18,398 bases of DNA from an uncultured PS1 clade bacterium (GCA_937950605.1 CALFDA010000057.1:1-18398); one strand, 5' to 3'; counted from the stretch's first letter, positions 1-7,882 are shown. The notes: generated by a model not told the origin, from the letters alone. Program-made: numbers and translations.

Positions 1-31
1 CTAACAAACTCTTAATTTTTTCATTATTCAT
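1..31 (-). CDS. Possible 5' end of a leftward gene, cut by the window edge
   Basis: Reading leftward from an ATG at 31, the frame stays open to the window edge and gives MNNEKIKSLL. No convincing ribosome binding site precedes it; only a TAGATAA-like stretch lies upstream. Ten residues are too few to name a family. The position, divergent from rnpB, is where a leftward gene would begin, which is the main reason to record it. Confidence 0.25.
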   Translation of the reverse strand, partial: MNNEKIKSLL

Positions 32-149
32 ATTTATCTATATATCAACATTAAAACCCAACTTTTTACCATATTTTGTTTTAGTGCGTACGCCTGCTTT
101 ACTAGATCTCTATGTATAAATAGCCATGTGGCTTTAATTATTAACTTTT

Positions 150-178
150 ATTTTGTAATAATCTCATAGCGTTATAAT
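150..178 (+). promoter_or_regulatory. Promoter of rnpB
   Basis: A perfect TATAAT lies at 173-178. Transcription would start about seven bases later, near G186, which is also the 5' end predicted from the P1 helix of the RNase P RNA. The -35 at the right distance (150-155, ATTTTG) is poor. The agreement between predicted start and RNA end is the main support. Confidence 0.6.
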
Positions 179-185
179 GATGACC

Positions 186-520
186 GAAGTTAGTCGAATG
201 GTCGCTGGGATTTTTCTCAGAGGAAAGTCTGGACTCCATAGAGCAAAGTGCTAGGTAACTCCTAGGTATGGTGACATAACGGAAAGTGCCACAGAAAATA
301 AACTACCCTATAATAGGGCAAAGGTGAAAAGGTGTGGTAAGAGCGCACCGCACGGAAGGCAACAACCGTGGCAAGGCAAACCCCACTTGGAGCAAGCTCA
401 AATAGGTTACCTATGGTGTGACTCGCACAAGGTAGCGGGTAGAGTGCTAAAGCGTTTTGGCGACAATGCGCGTAGATGAATGACCATTAACAACAGAATC
501 CAGCTTATAGACTAACTTCC
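186..520 (+). ncRNA. rnpB: RNase P RNA (catalytic subunit), bacterial type A
   Basis: This is the ribozyme that removes 5' leaders from tRNA precursors. Conserved blocks are present in order: AGAGGAAAGTCTGGACTCC near 220-238, ACAGAAAATAAACTACC near 291-307, GGTAAGAGCGCACCGC near 336-351, GGCAAGGCAAACCCC near 370-384, CAAATAGG near 399-406, and TAGATGAATGACC followed by ACAGAATCCAGCTTAT near 474-507. The ends were set from the P1 helix: GAAGTTAGTC at 186-195 pairs perfectly with GACTAACTTC at 510-519. The length, about 335 bases, is shorter than the 377-base E. coli RNA, so some peripheral helices are reduced. The mature 3' end could lie a few bases further right. No U-run terminator follows; an imperfect inverted repeat at 536-580 is the nearest structure. 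Confidence 0.96.
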
Positions 521-793
521 CGTTTTACCTCGTATTTGCATAGGGATTAAATGAGTTGTAGTATCCTGCCCTATTTGCAACACTCTAAAAATATCTCGGT
601 CTTTACTTAAGGTATTTATATTATCTAATTTGCGCTTTTTTTGTTCGCAACTAAAAAAGTATCGATTACAACCTCTACATTTCGGATTTTTTAAGGTGAA
701 CAATATACCCTAGATTTGAATGGACGAAATTTCACCGCTATTGTGTTAGCAATCCAAACATAATTATTGGCTATCTTTGCCCATATAAAAAAA
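521..793. other. Spacer between convergent rnpB and murE
   Basis: No convincing gene lies here. TTGCATAGGG at 536-545 can pair with CCCTATTTGCAA at 569-580, with a two-base bulge and a 23-base loop, and might help end or process the rnpB transcript, although no U-run follows. A leftward frame of 63 codons with a TTG start and three clustered cysteines crosses this spacer and runs antisense into the 3' end of rnpB. It has no ribosome binding site and no recognisable family, so I do not call it. No terminator is evident for murE. Confidence 0.4.
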
Positions 794-2179
794 CTAAAGC
801 GCATTTTTGACAATTTCAATATCACTAAAAGGCATTTTTTTTGCCCCTATAATTTGAAAATCTTCATGTCCTTTGCCAGCAATTAACAAGCATTCATCAT
901 CTTTTAATGTAGTAACTGCAGTTTCAATGGCTAGTTTTCTATCTTGGATAACCTCAACATTATAATTATCATCAACACCATCCAGAATATCATTAATAAT
1001 GGATTGTGGGTCTTCTTGTCTTGGATTATCATTGGTTAACACGATGCTATTAGCAAGTTTGGAAGCAATTCTACCCATTTTATGGCGTTTGTTTCGATCG
1101 CGATTACCACCACAGCCAAACACTATACGAATTTTTTGCGCTGGATAGTGTTCTTGCAAAGTTTTGATTGCATTTTTTATGGCATCTGGCGTGTGTGCAT
1201 AATCAACCCATATCAAATGCTGGTCGATTTTTTGCATTCTTCCAAGTGGCGGCGATAGTTTATGCAGTAGCGGAATGATTGTTTCATCTTTAAACCCGAA
1301 AGTTTTGAGTGTATTAAAGGCTGATAAGACATTAAGTAAATTAAATCTTCCTAAAAGAGGTATTTCAAGGACATAATTTTTTAAAGTTACTAAAAATCCT
1401 TGTTCGCTTGGTTTGATGTAATCAAAATCTTTTAAACTAAAATTAATATTTTTTTTGCCTTTGGTGGCTTTTAAAAATTCATCAAAATATTTATCATCAC
1501 GATTAAGAATTGCAAACTCAACGCTAGACAGTGAAAATAATTGTGCTTTAGTTTTTTGATAAGTGTTTAGATCTTTGTGATAATCCAGATGATCTTGCGA
1601 AAAATTAGTGAAAACTGCACGAGTGATATTAAGTCCTGCAATTCTACCTTGGTCAATACCATGTGAAGATACTTCTAATACAGCGATTTTAATGTCGCTT
1701 TTAGCATAATTATCAAGCGCACTATACAGAGTAAAAATATCGGGTGTTGTATGTGTATGGTGTGCTTTAGCATGGCTAATGCCGAGTGTGCCAATCAAGG
1801 CATTTTTAATATCTAATTGTGTTAATAATTGAGCGATAAAATAAGCAACAGAGGTTTTTCCATTAGTGCCAGTAATGCCAATCACATCTACACTAAGAGC
1901 ATTTTTATACCTGCGTTGCGCCAAAGTCGGCAGATATGCGGATAAATTATCAATACGAATCGTTGGCACAACACACTTAACATCTTGCGAATCAACCAAT
2001 ACACAAGAACAACCATTATTAATTGCTTGGTGTATATAATCCACGCCATGTTGCTTTGTTCCTTGCAAAGCGATAAACACATCGCCATTTTTCACTTGTT
2101 TTGAATTTAGCCATAAATTTTTTATTGTAAAGTCAAAATTAGTATGGACAATATTGTGAAGCAGTTGTTGAATATTCAT
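794..2179 (-). CDS. murE: UDP-N-acetylmuramoyl-tripeptide synthetase (meso-diaminopimelate adding), MurE
   Basis: This cytoplasmic ATP-dependent ligase adds meso-diaminopimelate to UDP-MurNAc-L-Ala-D-Glu during peptidoglycan precursor synthesis. At 461 residues it is somewhat shorter than the 495 of E. coli, but it has all three Mur ligase domains. The N-terminal UDP-binding domain is followed by the ATP loop GITGTNGKTS, whose lysine is about residue 108. Then come VLEVSSHG, the FSQDHLDYH segment, the lysine of TKAQLF that is carbamylated in the family, and the C-terminal GCGGNRDRNKR. The DNPR motif at about 384-387 is the meso-diaminopimelate recognition signature and argues for that substrate over lysine. 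The gene stands alone, convergent with rnpB, not between ftsI and murF as in the usual cluster. A -10 box lies only about eight bases before the ATG, so the message may be nearly leaderless. Confidence 0.95.
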   Translation of the reverse strand: MNIQQLLHNIVHTNFDFTIKNLWLNSKQVKNGDVFIALQGTKQHGVDYIHQAINNGCSCVLVDSQDVKCVVPTIRIDNLSAYLPTLAQRRYKNALSVDVIGITGTNGKTSVAYFIAQLLTQLDIKNALIGTLGISHAKAHHTHTTPDIFTLYSALDNYAKSDIKIAVLEVSSHGIDQGRIAGLNITRAVFTNFSQDHLDYHKDLNTYQKTKAQLFSLSSVEFAILNRDDKYFDEFLKATKGKKNINFSLKDFDYIKPSEQGFLVTLKNYVLEIPLLGRFNLLNVLSAFNTLKTFGFKDETIIPLLHKLSPPLGRMQKIDQHLIWVDYAHTPDAIKNAIKTLQEHYPAQKIRIVFGCGGNRDRNKRHKMGRIASKLANSIVLTNDNPRQEDPQSIINDILDGVDDNYNVEVIQDRKLAIETAVTTLKDDECLLIAGKGHEDFQIIGAKKMPFSDIEIVKNAL

Positions 2180-2187
2180 ACTCAGAT

Positions 2188-2193
2188 ATTATA
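2188..2193 (-). promoter_or_regulatory. -10 box close to the murE start
   Basis: The leftward strand reads TATAAT here, and the murE ATG begins at 2179. Transcription would start near 2181, leaving a leader of about two bases. The best -35 at 16 bases (TATTTT) is weak and no ribosome binding site precedes the ATG. Either murE is translated from a nearly leaderless message or the true promoter lies further upstream. Confidence 0.4.
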
Positions 2194-2491
2194 ACTAAAG
2201 TCAGCAATAAAAATATCTATGGGGATTATCTCAAAAAAATGCTCTTCTCTAATTACTAATTTTGGGTTTATACCTAAACCTTAAATGCTAGATACGCATA
2301 ATTTTTGTTCCTAATTAAAGAATTATTGCGTCTAAAACTGCAAAAACATAGTAAACAAAAACGAGCAGTTCTTATTGGTTTGTGTTTTTGAGTGCAGAAT
2401 CAATTTACTAATGCATTTCCATTAATCAGCAAAAGTTGCATTTAGGGTTTGAATCGGAATCAATGTAAGGGTTTTTTATAGTTTTATAGTA
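2194..2491. other. Divergent murE-rpmE spacer with several inverted repeats
   Basis: I see no gene in these roughly 300 bases. Three possible stem-loops lie close together. GGTTTA at 2265-2270 pairs with TAAACC at 2275-2280. An imperfect repeat joins 2290-2303 to 2321-2333 (ACGCA/TGCGT core). CTGCAAAAAC at 2338-2347 pairs with 2384-2397 (GTTTTT, four-base bulge, GCAG). None is followed by a U-run in the rightward direction. Confidence 0.35.
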
Positions 2492-2497
2492 TATAAT
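2492..2497 (+). promoter_or_regulatory. -10 box upstream of rpmE
   Basis: TATAAT sits 34 bases before the rpmE ATG, a normal distance for a gene promoter. No good -35 hexamer is found 16-18 bases upstream; the spacer there is T-rich (GGGTTTTTTATAG). This is the most likely start of the rpmE transcript. Confidence 0.5.
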
Positions 2498-2531
2498 GCC
2501 CACCTTTCAATGTTTTAGACAAAAATAACAA

Positions 2532-2744
2532 ATGAAAAAAAACATTCATCCTAGTTACAATACCGTGAAGGTTATATGCTCATGTGGTAATACTTTTGAG
2601 TCGCGTTCAACCATTGGTAAAGCAGAATTGCACTTAGATGTGTGCTCAAATTGTCATCCTTTTTACACAGGCAAGCAAAAGATTGTAGATAGTGCTGGTC
2701 GTGTCGAGAAGTTTAAATCTCGTTATGGTTCTTTCAAAATATAA
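2532..2744 (+). CDS. rpmE: 50S ribosomal protein L31, zinc-binding type
   Basis: This 70-residue protein is a component of the large ribosomal subunit near the intersubunit bridge. It opens with MKKNIHPSYN, typical of the family, and has the four zinc ligands of the cysteine-containing form: C16 and C18 in CSCG, and C38 and C41 in CSNCHPF. The FYTGKQKIVDSAGRVEKF segment follows. No Shine-Dalgarno sequence is obvious before the ATG, which follows an A-rich stretch. The gene is monocistronic, with its own -10 and a clear terminator about 30 bases after the stop. The stop codon lies within three tandem copies of AAAATAT (2736-2756), apparently a local slippage repeat. Confidence 0.97.
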   Translation: MKKNIHPSYNTVKVICSCGNTFESRSTIGKAELHLDVCSNCHPFYTGKQKIVDSAGRVEKFKSRYGSFKI

Positions 2745-2775
2745 AATATAAAATATAACAACTACCCACACCCTT

Positions 2776-2800
2776 AAAAGCCACAAACTGTGGCTTTTTT
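2776..2800 (+). terminator. Rho-independent terminator of rpmE
   Basis: AGCCACA at 2779-2785 pairs with TGTGGCT at 2789-2795 around an AAC loop. The stem is extended by A's on the left and followed by a run of T's to 2800. It ends the rpmE transcript before the hemE promoter. Confidence 0.9.
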
Positions 2801-2825
2801 ATGTCCGAACATTAAGCAAAATCGC

Positions 2826-2831
2826 TATAAT
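2826..2831 (+). promoter_or_regulatory. -10 box upstream of hemE
   Basis: TATAAT lies 30 bases before the hemE ATG, just after the rpmE terminator. No good -35 is present at 16-18 bases. It is the only likely promoter seen for the six-gene run that follows. Confidence 0.5.
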
Positions 2832-2861
2832 TAGCCAGTTAATAATTCATCAACTTAAACC

Positions 2862-3902
2862 ATGTCCTTTAACTATATCAACGCCCTACTAAAAAAACCT
2901 ACAACACGCACACCTATTTGGATAATGCGTCAAGCAGGGCGCTATTTGCCAGAGTACTGTACTACCAGAAAACAGGCGGGCGATTTCTTATCGCTGTGCA
3001 AAAATCCAGAACTAGCATGTGAGGTTACTATGCAGCCTATTGATAGGTTTGATTTAGACGCAGCAATTTTATTTTCCGATATTTTGACTATTCCTGATGC
3101 AATGGGTTTAGGTTTGTATTTCTCGCAAGGTGAAGGTCCAAGATTTAAACATCCAATTCAAAACTTACAAGATATTGAAAAACTACCCAACAATCTTAAC
3201 AACGAATTGGGCTATGTTTTTGATAGCGTTGCAACCATTAAAAAAGCACTTAATAATCGCTTACCGCTGATTGGTTTTAGTGGTAGCCCGTGGACCTTGG
3301 CGACTTATATGATTGAAGGGGGCAATAGTAAAACTTTTTCCAATGCCAAAAAAATGCTATTCAACGAACCGAAAATGTTGCATTTATTGCTAGACAAACT
3401 AGCCGATAGCGTGATTGCCTATCTTAGTCAACAAATCCTATCAGGTGCTAACAGTGTGATGATTTTTGACACTTGGGGCGGTGTGTTGTCCAAACAAAAT
3501 TATCTAGATTTTTCACTGGACTATATGTCAAAAATCGTCAAGGGCGTTAAAGCCAAGCATTCTAATACCCCCATAACTCTATTTAGTAAAAACGGTGGCA
3601 AGCACTTAAACTATATCGCTGATACAACTTGTGATTGTGTGGGTATTGACTGGACACTTGAGCTTGCAGATGCACAACAGCAAGTCGGCAACAGGGTTGC
3701 TATTCAAGGCAATCTTGACCCCGCTATTTTGTACGCTTCGCCCGCAGTGATTGAGATTGAAGTGAAAAAAATTCTATCACAATTCCAAGGCAATACTGGA
3801 CATGTTTTCAATCTTGGACATGGCATCGCCCCCGATGTTGAGCCTGATAACGTGAAGGTGTTGGTTGATAGCGTGCATAATTTTAGCAAAGATTATCGTT
3901 AA
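2862..3902 (+). CDS. hemE: Uroporphyrinogen III decarboxylase
   Basis: HemE is a cytoplasmic homodimer that removes four acetate carboxyls from uroporphyrinogen III to give coproporphyrinogen III in haem synthesis. The protein has 346 residues, close to the usual 350-355. The N-terminal PIWIMRQAGRYLPEY motif carries the substrate-binding arginines R23 and R27. The catalytic aspartate is D73 in FSDILTIPDAMG. GSPWTLATYMIEGG carries the active-site tyrosine, and FNLGHGI near the C-terminus carries the conserved histidine. The ATG follows TTAAACC with no Shine-Dalgarno sequence. trpA begins 19 bases after the stop, so the two are probably co-transcribed. Confidence 0.97.
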   Translation: MSFNYINALLKKPTTRTPIWIMRQAGRYLPEYCTTRKQAGDFLSLCKNPELACEVTMQPIDRFDLDAAILFSDILTIPDAMGLGLYFSQGEGPRFKHPIQNLQDIEKLPNNLNNELGYVFDSVATIKKALNNRLPLIGFSGSPWTLATYMIEGGNSKTFSNAKKMLFNEPKMLHLLLDKLADSVIAYLSQQILSGANSVMIFDTWGGVLSKQNYLDFSLDYMSKIVKGVKAKHSNTPITLFSKNGGKHLNYIADTTCDCVGIDWTLELADAQQQVGNRVAIQGNLDPAILYASPAVIEIEVKKILSQFQGNTGHVFNLGHGIAPDVEPDNVKVLVDSVHNFSKDYR

Positions 3903-3921
3903 ATAATATAGCCTAAATAGC

Positions 3922-4725
3922 ATGTCCCGCATAAACACCATATTTTCCAACCTAGCACAAGGACAAAAGGCTTTTATTCCTTTTATTACCGCAGGCGATG
4001 GTGGCTTAGATAATAATCTTGCACTCATGCAAACACTAGTTGCTAGTGGTGCAGACGTGATTGAGTTGGGCGTGCCATTTTCAGACCCAATGGCTGATGG
4101 TCCAGTTATTGCTCGCTCGCACGAGCGTGCAGTGGCAAATAGAGTTAGTTTGCACGATGTATTGTCCTTAGTAAAAAAGTTTAGACAAATCAATGATACA
4201 ACTGCTATTATTTTGATGGGTTATCTCAATCCCATTGAGACATTTGGCTATCAAATATTTGCTAATGCCGCAAGCAGGGCAGGTGTTGACGGAGTGTTGG
4301 TAGTAGATATGCCGCCTGAAGAAGCAAAAGATTTGAAGTCTTGCCTAGATAATGCAAACATTGACTTTATATTTTTAGTAGCACCTACCACAACAAATGA
4401 GCGTCTAACTTATTTGGCGAACATTGCTTCTGGTTTTGTCTATTTGGTCTCGCTTAAAGGCGTTACTGGTGCTACTCACCTAAATGTTGATATTGTAAAC
4501 ACCAATATAGATAGAATCCGCCAATTTATCAGCCTCCCTATTGGTGTTGGCTTTGGCATTAAAGATGCAACAACTGCTCGAGCGGTTTCACAATCTGCAG
4601 ATGCGGTAATTGTTGGTTCTTCATTGGTGTCGCTTGTTGAAAAATATGGTGAAAATAAGAATAAAATGTTAGCTAATGTCGCTACATTGGCTAACGATAT
4701 TTCAAAGGCAATTAAAAAGGAGTAG
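3922..4725 (+). CDS. trpA: Tryptophan synthase alpha chain
   Basis: TrpA cleaves indole-3-glycerol phosphate to indole and glyceraldehyde-3-phosphate and channels the indole to TrpB. The 267-residue TIM barrel matches the family length of about 268. The catalytic residues are E48 in DVIELGVPFSDP and D59 in MADGP. The phosphate-binding end is seen in LPIGVGFGIKD and DAVIVGSSLV. trpB, which normally lies directly upstream and is often translationally coupled, is absent; hemE occupies that place. The trpA-accD order downstream matches the trpBA-accD arrangement of many proteobacteria, so trpB has probably been moved or lost. No ribosome binding site is evident. Confidence 0.97.
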   Translation: MSRINTIFSNLAQGQKAFIPFITAGDGGLDNNLALMQTLVASGADVIELGVPFSDPMADGPVIARSHERAVANRVSLHDVLSLVKKFRQINDTTAIILMGYLNPIETFGYQIFANAASRAGVDGVLVVDMPPEEAKDLKSCLDNANIDFIFLVAPTTTNERLTYLANIASGFVYLVSLKGVTGATHLNVDIVNTNIDRIRQFISLPIGVGFGIKDATTARAVSQSADAVIVGSSLVSLVEKYGENKNKMLANVATLANDISKAIKKE

Positions 4726-4727
4726 TT

Positions 4728-5582
4728 GTGAGTTGGTTAGAAAAAATTCTTCCCTCCATTACCAGTGCTGCAAAAAAGAACATTCCAGAGGGTCTATGGA
4801 GCAAATGCCTCAAATGTGAGGCAACACTTTATTCAAAAGAGTTAAAAGAGTTAAACTATGTTTGTCCAAAATGCGATTACCACATGCGACTTTCCGCGCG
4901 CGTCAGGCTCGAAAGCTTTTTAGATGCAGAAGGTCAAAAAGAAATTGCACCCAATTTAGTTGCTGTTGATCCTTTGAGGTTCAAAGATCAAAAGAAATAT
5001 AAAGAACGCCTAGCCCAAGCGCAAAAAAATACAAATGAAAAAGACGCGCTGATTGTCAAGAGCGGAACTTTGCACGGCATAAATGTTGTTGTGGGTGCCT
5101 TTGATTTTAAATTTATGGGTGGTTCAATGGGTTCTGTAGTTGGCGAAAAATTTACTCGTGGAGCACAACTAAGTATGGAAACTAACGCGCCACTTATTTG
5201 TTTTTCAGCATCGGGTGGTGCACGCATGCAAGAAGGCTTGTTTTCACTTATGCAAATGAGTAAAACTTCGCTAATCGTAAAACTGTTGAATGACAAAAAA
5301 ATCCCGTTTATCTCGATTTTGACCGACCCAACTATGGGTGGTGTTCCTGCTAGTTTTGCGATGTTGGGTGATATTAATATTGCCGAACCGAACGCATTAA
5401 TTGGTTTTGCTGGACCTAGAGTTATAAAAAAAACCGTGCGAGAAGAATTACCCGTAGGTTTTCAACGCAGTGAGTTTTTGCTTGAAAAAGGCGCAATTGA
5501 CATGATTGTGCATCGCAAAGACTTACGCGACAAGGTATATCAACTATTACAGGCTTTGTGTAGTGGGCATGCTAAATCTTAG
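4728..5582 (+). CDS. accD: Acetyl-CoA carboxylase carboxyltransferase subunit beta
   Basis: AccD, with AccA, transfers the carboxyl group from biotin to acetyl-CoA, the first committed step of fatty acid synthesis. The N-terminal zinc ribbon has C27, C30, C46 and C49 (CLKC and CPKC). The crotonase-like domain follows with GGSMGSVVGEKF, FSASGGARMQEG, and DPTMGGVPASFAMLGD plus FAGPRVI. At 284 residues it is slightly shorter than the 304 of E. coli, the loss being in the C-terminal tail. The start is GTG, chosen because AGGAG lies five bases upstream and the family start MSWLEK falls there. It begins two bases after trpA stops, so the two are probably coupled in translation. Confidence 0.97.
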   Translation: MSWLEKILPSITSAAKKNIPEGLWSKCLKCEATLYSKELKELNYVCPKCDYHMRLSARVRLESFLDAEGQKEIAPNLVAVDPLRFKDQKKYKERLAQAQKNTNEKDALIVKSGTLHGINVVVGAFDFKFMGGSMGSVVGEKFTRGAQLSMETNAPLICFSASGGARMQEGLFSLMQMSKTSLIVKLLNDKKIPFISILTDPTMGGVPASFAMLGDINIAEPNALIGFAGPRVIKKTVREELPVGFQRSEFLLEKGAIDMIVHRKDLRDKVYQLLQALCSGHAKS

Positions 5583-5591
5583 TTTGGCTAT

Positions 5592-5999
5592 ATGTCTAAA
5601 TACAAACTTTTTTACAAACTCACACATGCGAATGGCGAGTTAGTTGATGAATCGTTAAGCACCCCGTTTGAATTTGAGGTCGGCGATGGTCAACTTAGTC
5701 CATGTTTAGAGTCTTGCGTCAAAGAAGCAAAAGTTGGGCAATTACAAACCTTTTTATTAAGTGCCAATGAGGCTTTTGGACAATCTTATGATGAGGCTAT
5801 CCAAGTGATGAATAGCGATGAATTCCCTAAAGAATTAGATATTAAACTCAACAATGGTATTGAATTTAAAACACCAACTGGGGATTCTTATGTAGGTCGT
5901 ATTGATAAAATTAAGGGCGATAAAGTTACTGTAGACTTTAACCATCCCCTAGCAGGTTGTGATATTTGTTTTCAAGTAAAAATACTTGAAAAAATATGA
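5592..5999 (+). CDS. fkpB: FKBP-type peptidyl-prolyl isomerase, SlpA/FkpB type
   Basis: This 135-residue cytoplasmic prolyl isomerase has an SlpA-like layout. An N-terminal FKBP half (ELVDESLSTPFEFEVGDG, then LSPCLESCVKEAKVG) and a C-terminal FKBP strand set (VDFNHPLAG) flank a short insert-in-flap region. Such proteins act as folding helpers with modest isomerase activity. Placement immediately before ispH, with the stop and ATG overlapping in ATGA at 5996-5999, reproduces the fkpB-ispH pairing of E. coli. Why the two travel together is not known from the sequence. The ATG is nine bases after accD with no clear Shine-Dalgarno sequence. Confidence 0.92.
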   Translation: MSKYKLFYKLTHANGELVDESLSTPFEFEVGDGQLSPCLESCVKEAKVGQLQTFLLSANEAFGQSYDEAIQVMNSDEFPKELDIKLNNGIEFKTPTGDSYVGRIDKIKGDKVTVDFNHPLAGCDICFQVKILEKI

Positions 6000-6931
6000 G
6001 AGCTTTATTAGCAAATCCACGGGGTTTTTGTGCGGGTGTTGAGCGTGCTATTGAAATTGTTGAGCGTGCGCTAGAATCACATGGTGCACCTATTTATGTG
6101 CATCATGAAGTAGTACACAACAAATTTGTTGTCAACAGTTTAAAAGAAAAAGGTGCAATTTTTGTTGAAGAAATTAATGATGTGCCTTTAGGCAAGGTGG
6201 TGATTTTTAGTGCACATGGGGTATCTGAGGCGGTGCGTCAGCAGGCTAACAAATTAGGTGCTATTGTTTATGATGCCACTTGTCCACTAGTTACCAAAGT
6301 ACACAAAGAAGTGGCACATAAACAAAAACAAAAATATAAAGTTATTTTGATTGGACACAAAGGACATCCAGAAGTAGAAGGCACGCTCGGACAATCAGTT
6401 GCAGGTGCTAATGTTGAATTGGTGGAAACGCTTGCAGATGTTGATAAACTAAATCTAGACAACAAGCGACTCGCTTATACAACACAAACTACTTTATCTA
6501 TTGATGATACTCAACAAATTGTTAATGCATTGCAGGTTAAATTCCCCGATATTAAGGCACCACAAAAAGAAGATATTTGCTACGCCACACAAAACAGACA
6601 AAATGCCGTTAAAACACTAATGCAAGATGCCGATGTATTGTTGGTGTTAGGTTCTAACAACTCTAGCAATTCAAACCGATTGCGAGAAATTGCCGAAAAA
6701 ATGCAAAAAAATGCTTACTTGATTGATGATGTAGGCGAGATTCAACAAAGTTGGTTAATAGGCGTTGACACCATCGGAATCACAGCTGGAGCATCTGCGC
6801 CCGAAATATTAGTGCAAGAAGTTGTAAATTATTTGCGCGCCCATGGCACAAACGAAATTATTGAAATGAATGGCGTTGAAGAAAACACACACTTTGCCAT
6901 ACCTAAACCATTAAGGCAAATACCGAAATAA
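5996..6931 (+). CDS. ispH: 4-hydroxy-3-methylbut-2-enyl diphosphate reductase
   Basis: IspH is the last enzyme of the MEP isoprenoid pathway. It reductively dehydroxylates HMBPP to isopentenyl and dimethylallyl diphosphate with an iron-sulfur cluster. The three cluster cysteines are C12 in PRGFCAGV, C96 in DATCPLV and C195 in EDICYATQ. Substrate-binding histidines lie in VHHEVVHN, SAHGVSE and GHKGHPEVEGT, the last with the catalytic glutamate. GITAGASAPEILVQEV near the C-terminus is also typical. The length, 311 residues, is standard. The gene overlaps fkpB by four bases. Its stop is followed by the strong AAAGGAGG of the next gene. Confidence 0.97.
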   Translation: MRALLANPRGFCAGVERAIEIVERALESHGAPIYVHHEVVHNKFVVNSLKEKGAIFVEEINDVPLGKVVIFSAHGVSEAVRQQANKLGAIVYDATCPLVTKVHKEVAHKQKQKYKVILIGHKGHPEVEGTLGQSVAGANVELVETLADVDKLNLDNKRLAYTTQTTLSIDDTQQIVNALQVKFPDIKAPQKEDICYATQNRQNAVKTLMQDADVLLVLGSNNSSNSNRLREIAEKMQKNAYLIDDVGEIQQSWLIGVDTIGITAGASAPEILVQEVVNYLRAHGTNEIIEMNGVEENTHFAIPKPLRQIPK

Positions 6932-6943
6932 AAGGAGGCATTG

Positions 6944-7882
6944 ATGTCAAAAACAGCATTAATTTGTGGTTCTTATGCTTTCGATTCTATTATGGTTTTT
7001 CACGATAAATTTAAAAATCACATCTTACCCGACAAGGTGCATATGCTCAATGTTGCTTTTTTAGTGCCAACTATGCGCAAAGAGTTTGGCGGTTGTGGTG
7101 GAAATATCGCTTATAATCTGCATTTGCTAGGCACTAACGCTGTGCCAATGGCGACTGTGGGTGAAGATTTTGTTGCCTATCTAAACTGGATAAAATCCCA
7201 CCACATGGACACCACACATATAAAAATCATTCGGGGTGCTTATACCGCCCAGGCGTTTATCACTACCGATATGGACGACAACCAAATTACTGCTTTCCAC
7301 CCAGGAGCAATGAATGAATCGCACCAAAATAAGGTCAGTGATGCTAAAGCCGATATTGGAATCATCTCACCCGATGGGCGTGATGGCATGATTGAACACG
7401 CCCAACAATTTGCTGATAGCAATATCCCTTTTATCTTTGATCCAGGTCAAGGCATGTCAATGTTCTTAGGCACAGAGTTAATCAACTTTATAAAACAAGC
7501 CACTTATGTTGCCGTCAATGATTATGAATCGCAAATGTTGCAAGACAAAACAGGTTTAGATTTAAACGCCATAGCTTCTATGGTAAATGCTCTTATTATC
7601 ACCAAAGGTGCTAAAGGTAGTGAAATTCACACAGGTGGAGAAATTATCAACATCGCCCCTGCCCAAGCAAACGATACTCAGGACCCAACTGGTTGTGGCG
7701 ATGCTTATCGTGCAGGACTGCTTTTTGGTTTGATGAATGACATGGACTGGAAAACCACAGGACAACTTGCAGGACTTTTAGGTGCTATTAAAATCGCCCA
7801 CCTCGGCACTCAGAATCATAAGTTTAACTTAGCTGAGGTTAAAAAGTTATATCAACAAAATTATGGACAACCTTTGTTTTGA
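6944..7882 (+). CDS. PfkB-family carbohydrate kinase, probably adenosine/nucleoside kinase-like
   Basis: This 312-residue ribokinase-fold enzyme phosphorylates a sugar or nucleoside hydroxyl with ATP. The N-terminal GSYAFDSIM strand and the FGGCGGNIAYNLHLLG substrate-lid region are typical. The C-terminal PfkB signature DPTGCGDAYRAGLLFGL has the catalytic base at D253, and ITKGAKGSEIH forms the nucleotide pocket. The exact substrate is not settled: the overall look fits the bacterial adenosine-kinase-like subgroup, and ribokinase or fructokinase is less likely. The start is the ATG at 6944, five bases after AAGGAGG; an in-frame TTG at 6941 is too close to that site. It is the last gene of the hemE run and I see no terminator after it. 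Confidence 0.88.
   Translation: MSKTALICGSYAFDSIMVFHDKFKNHILPDKVHMLNVAFLVPTMRKEFGGCGGNIAYNLHLLGTNAVPMATVGEDFVAYLNWIKSHHMDTTHIKIIRGAYTAQAFITTDMDDNQITAFHPGAMNESHQNKVSDAKADIGIISPDGRDGMIEHAQQFADSNIPFIFDPGQGMSMFLGTELINFIKQATYVAVNDYESQMLQDKTGLDLNAIASMVNALIITKGAKGSEIHTGGEIINIAPAQANDTQDPTGCGDAYRAGLLFGLMNDMDWKTTGQLAGLLGAIKIAHLGTQNHKFNLAEVKKLYQQNYGQPLF

Noticed and set aside
512..703. Leftward 63-codon frame overlapping the rnpB 3' end as a coding gene
   Set aside because: It has a TTG start, no ribosome binding site, an in-frame stop just upstream, overlap with a structural RNA and no recognised family. I kept it only as a low-interest observation.
2736..2756. Three tandem AAAATAT copies as a meaningful repeat
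   Set aside because: Short AT slippage repeat across the rpmE stop codon; no sign of function.
6941..6943. TTG as the start of the PfkB kinase
   Set aside because: It is only two bases after AAGGAGG; the ATG at 6944 has normal spacing.
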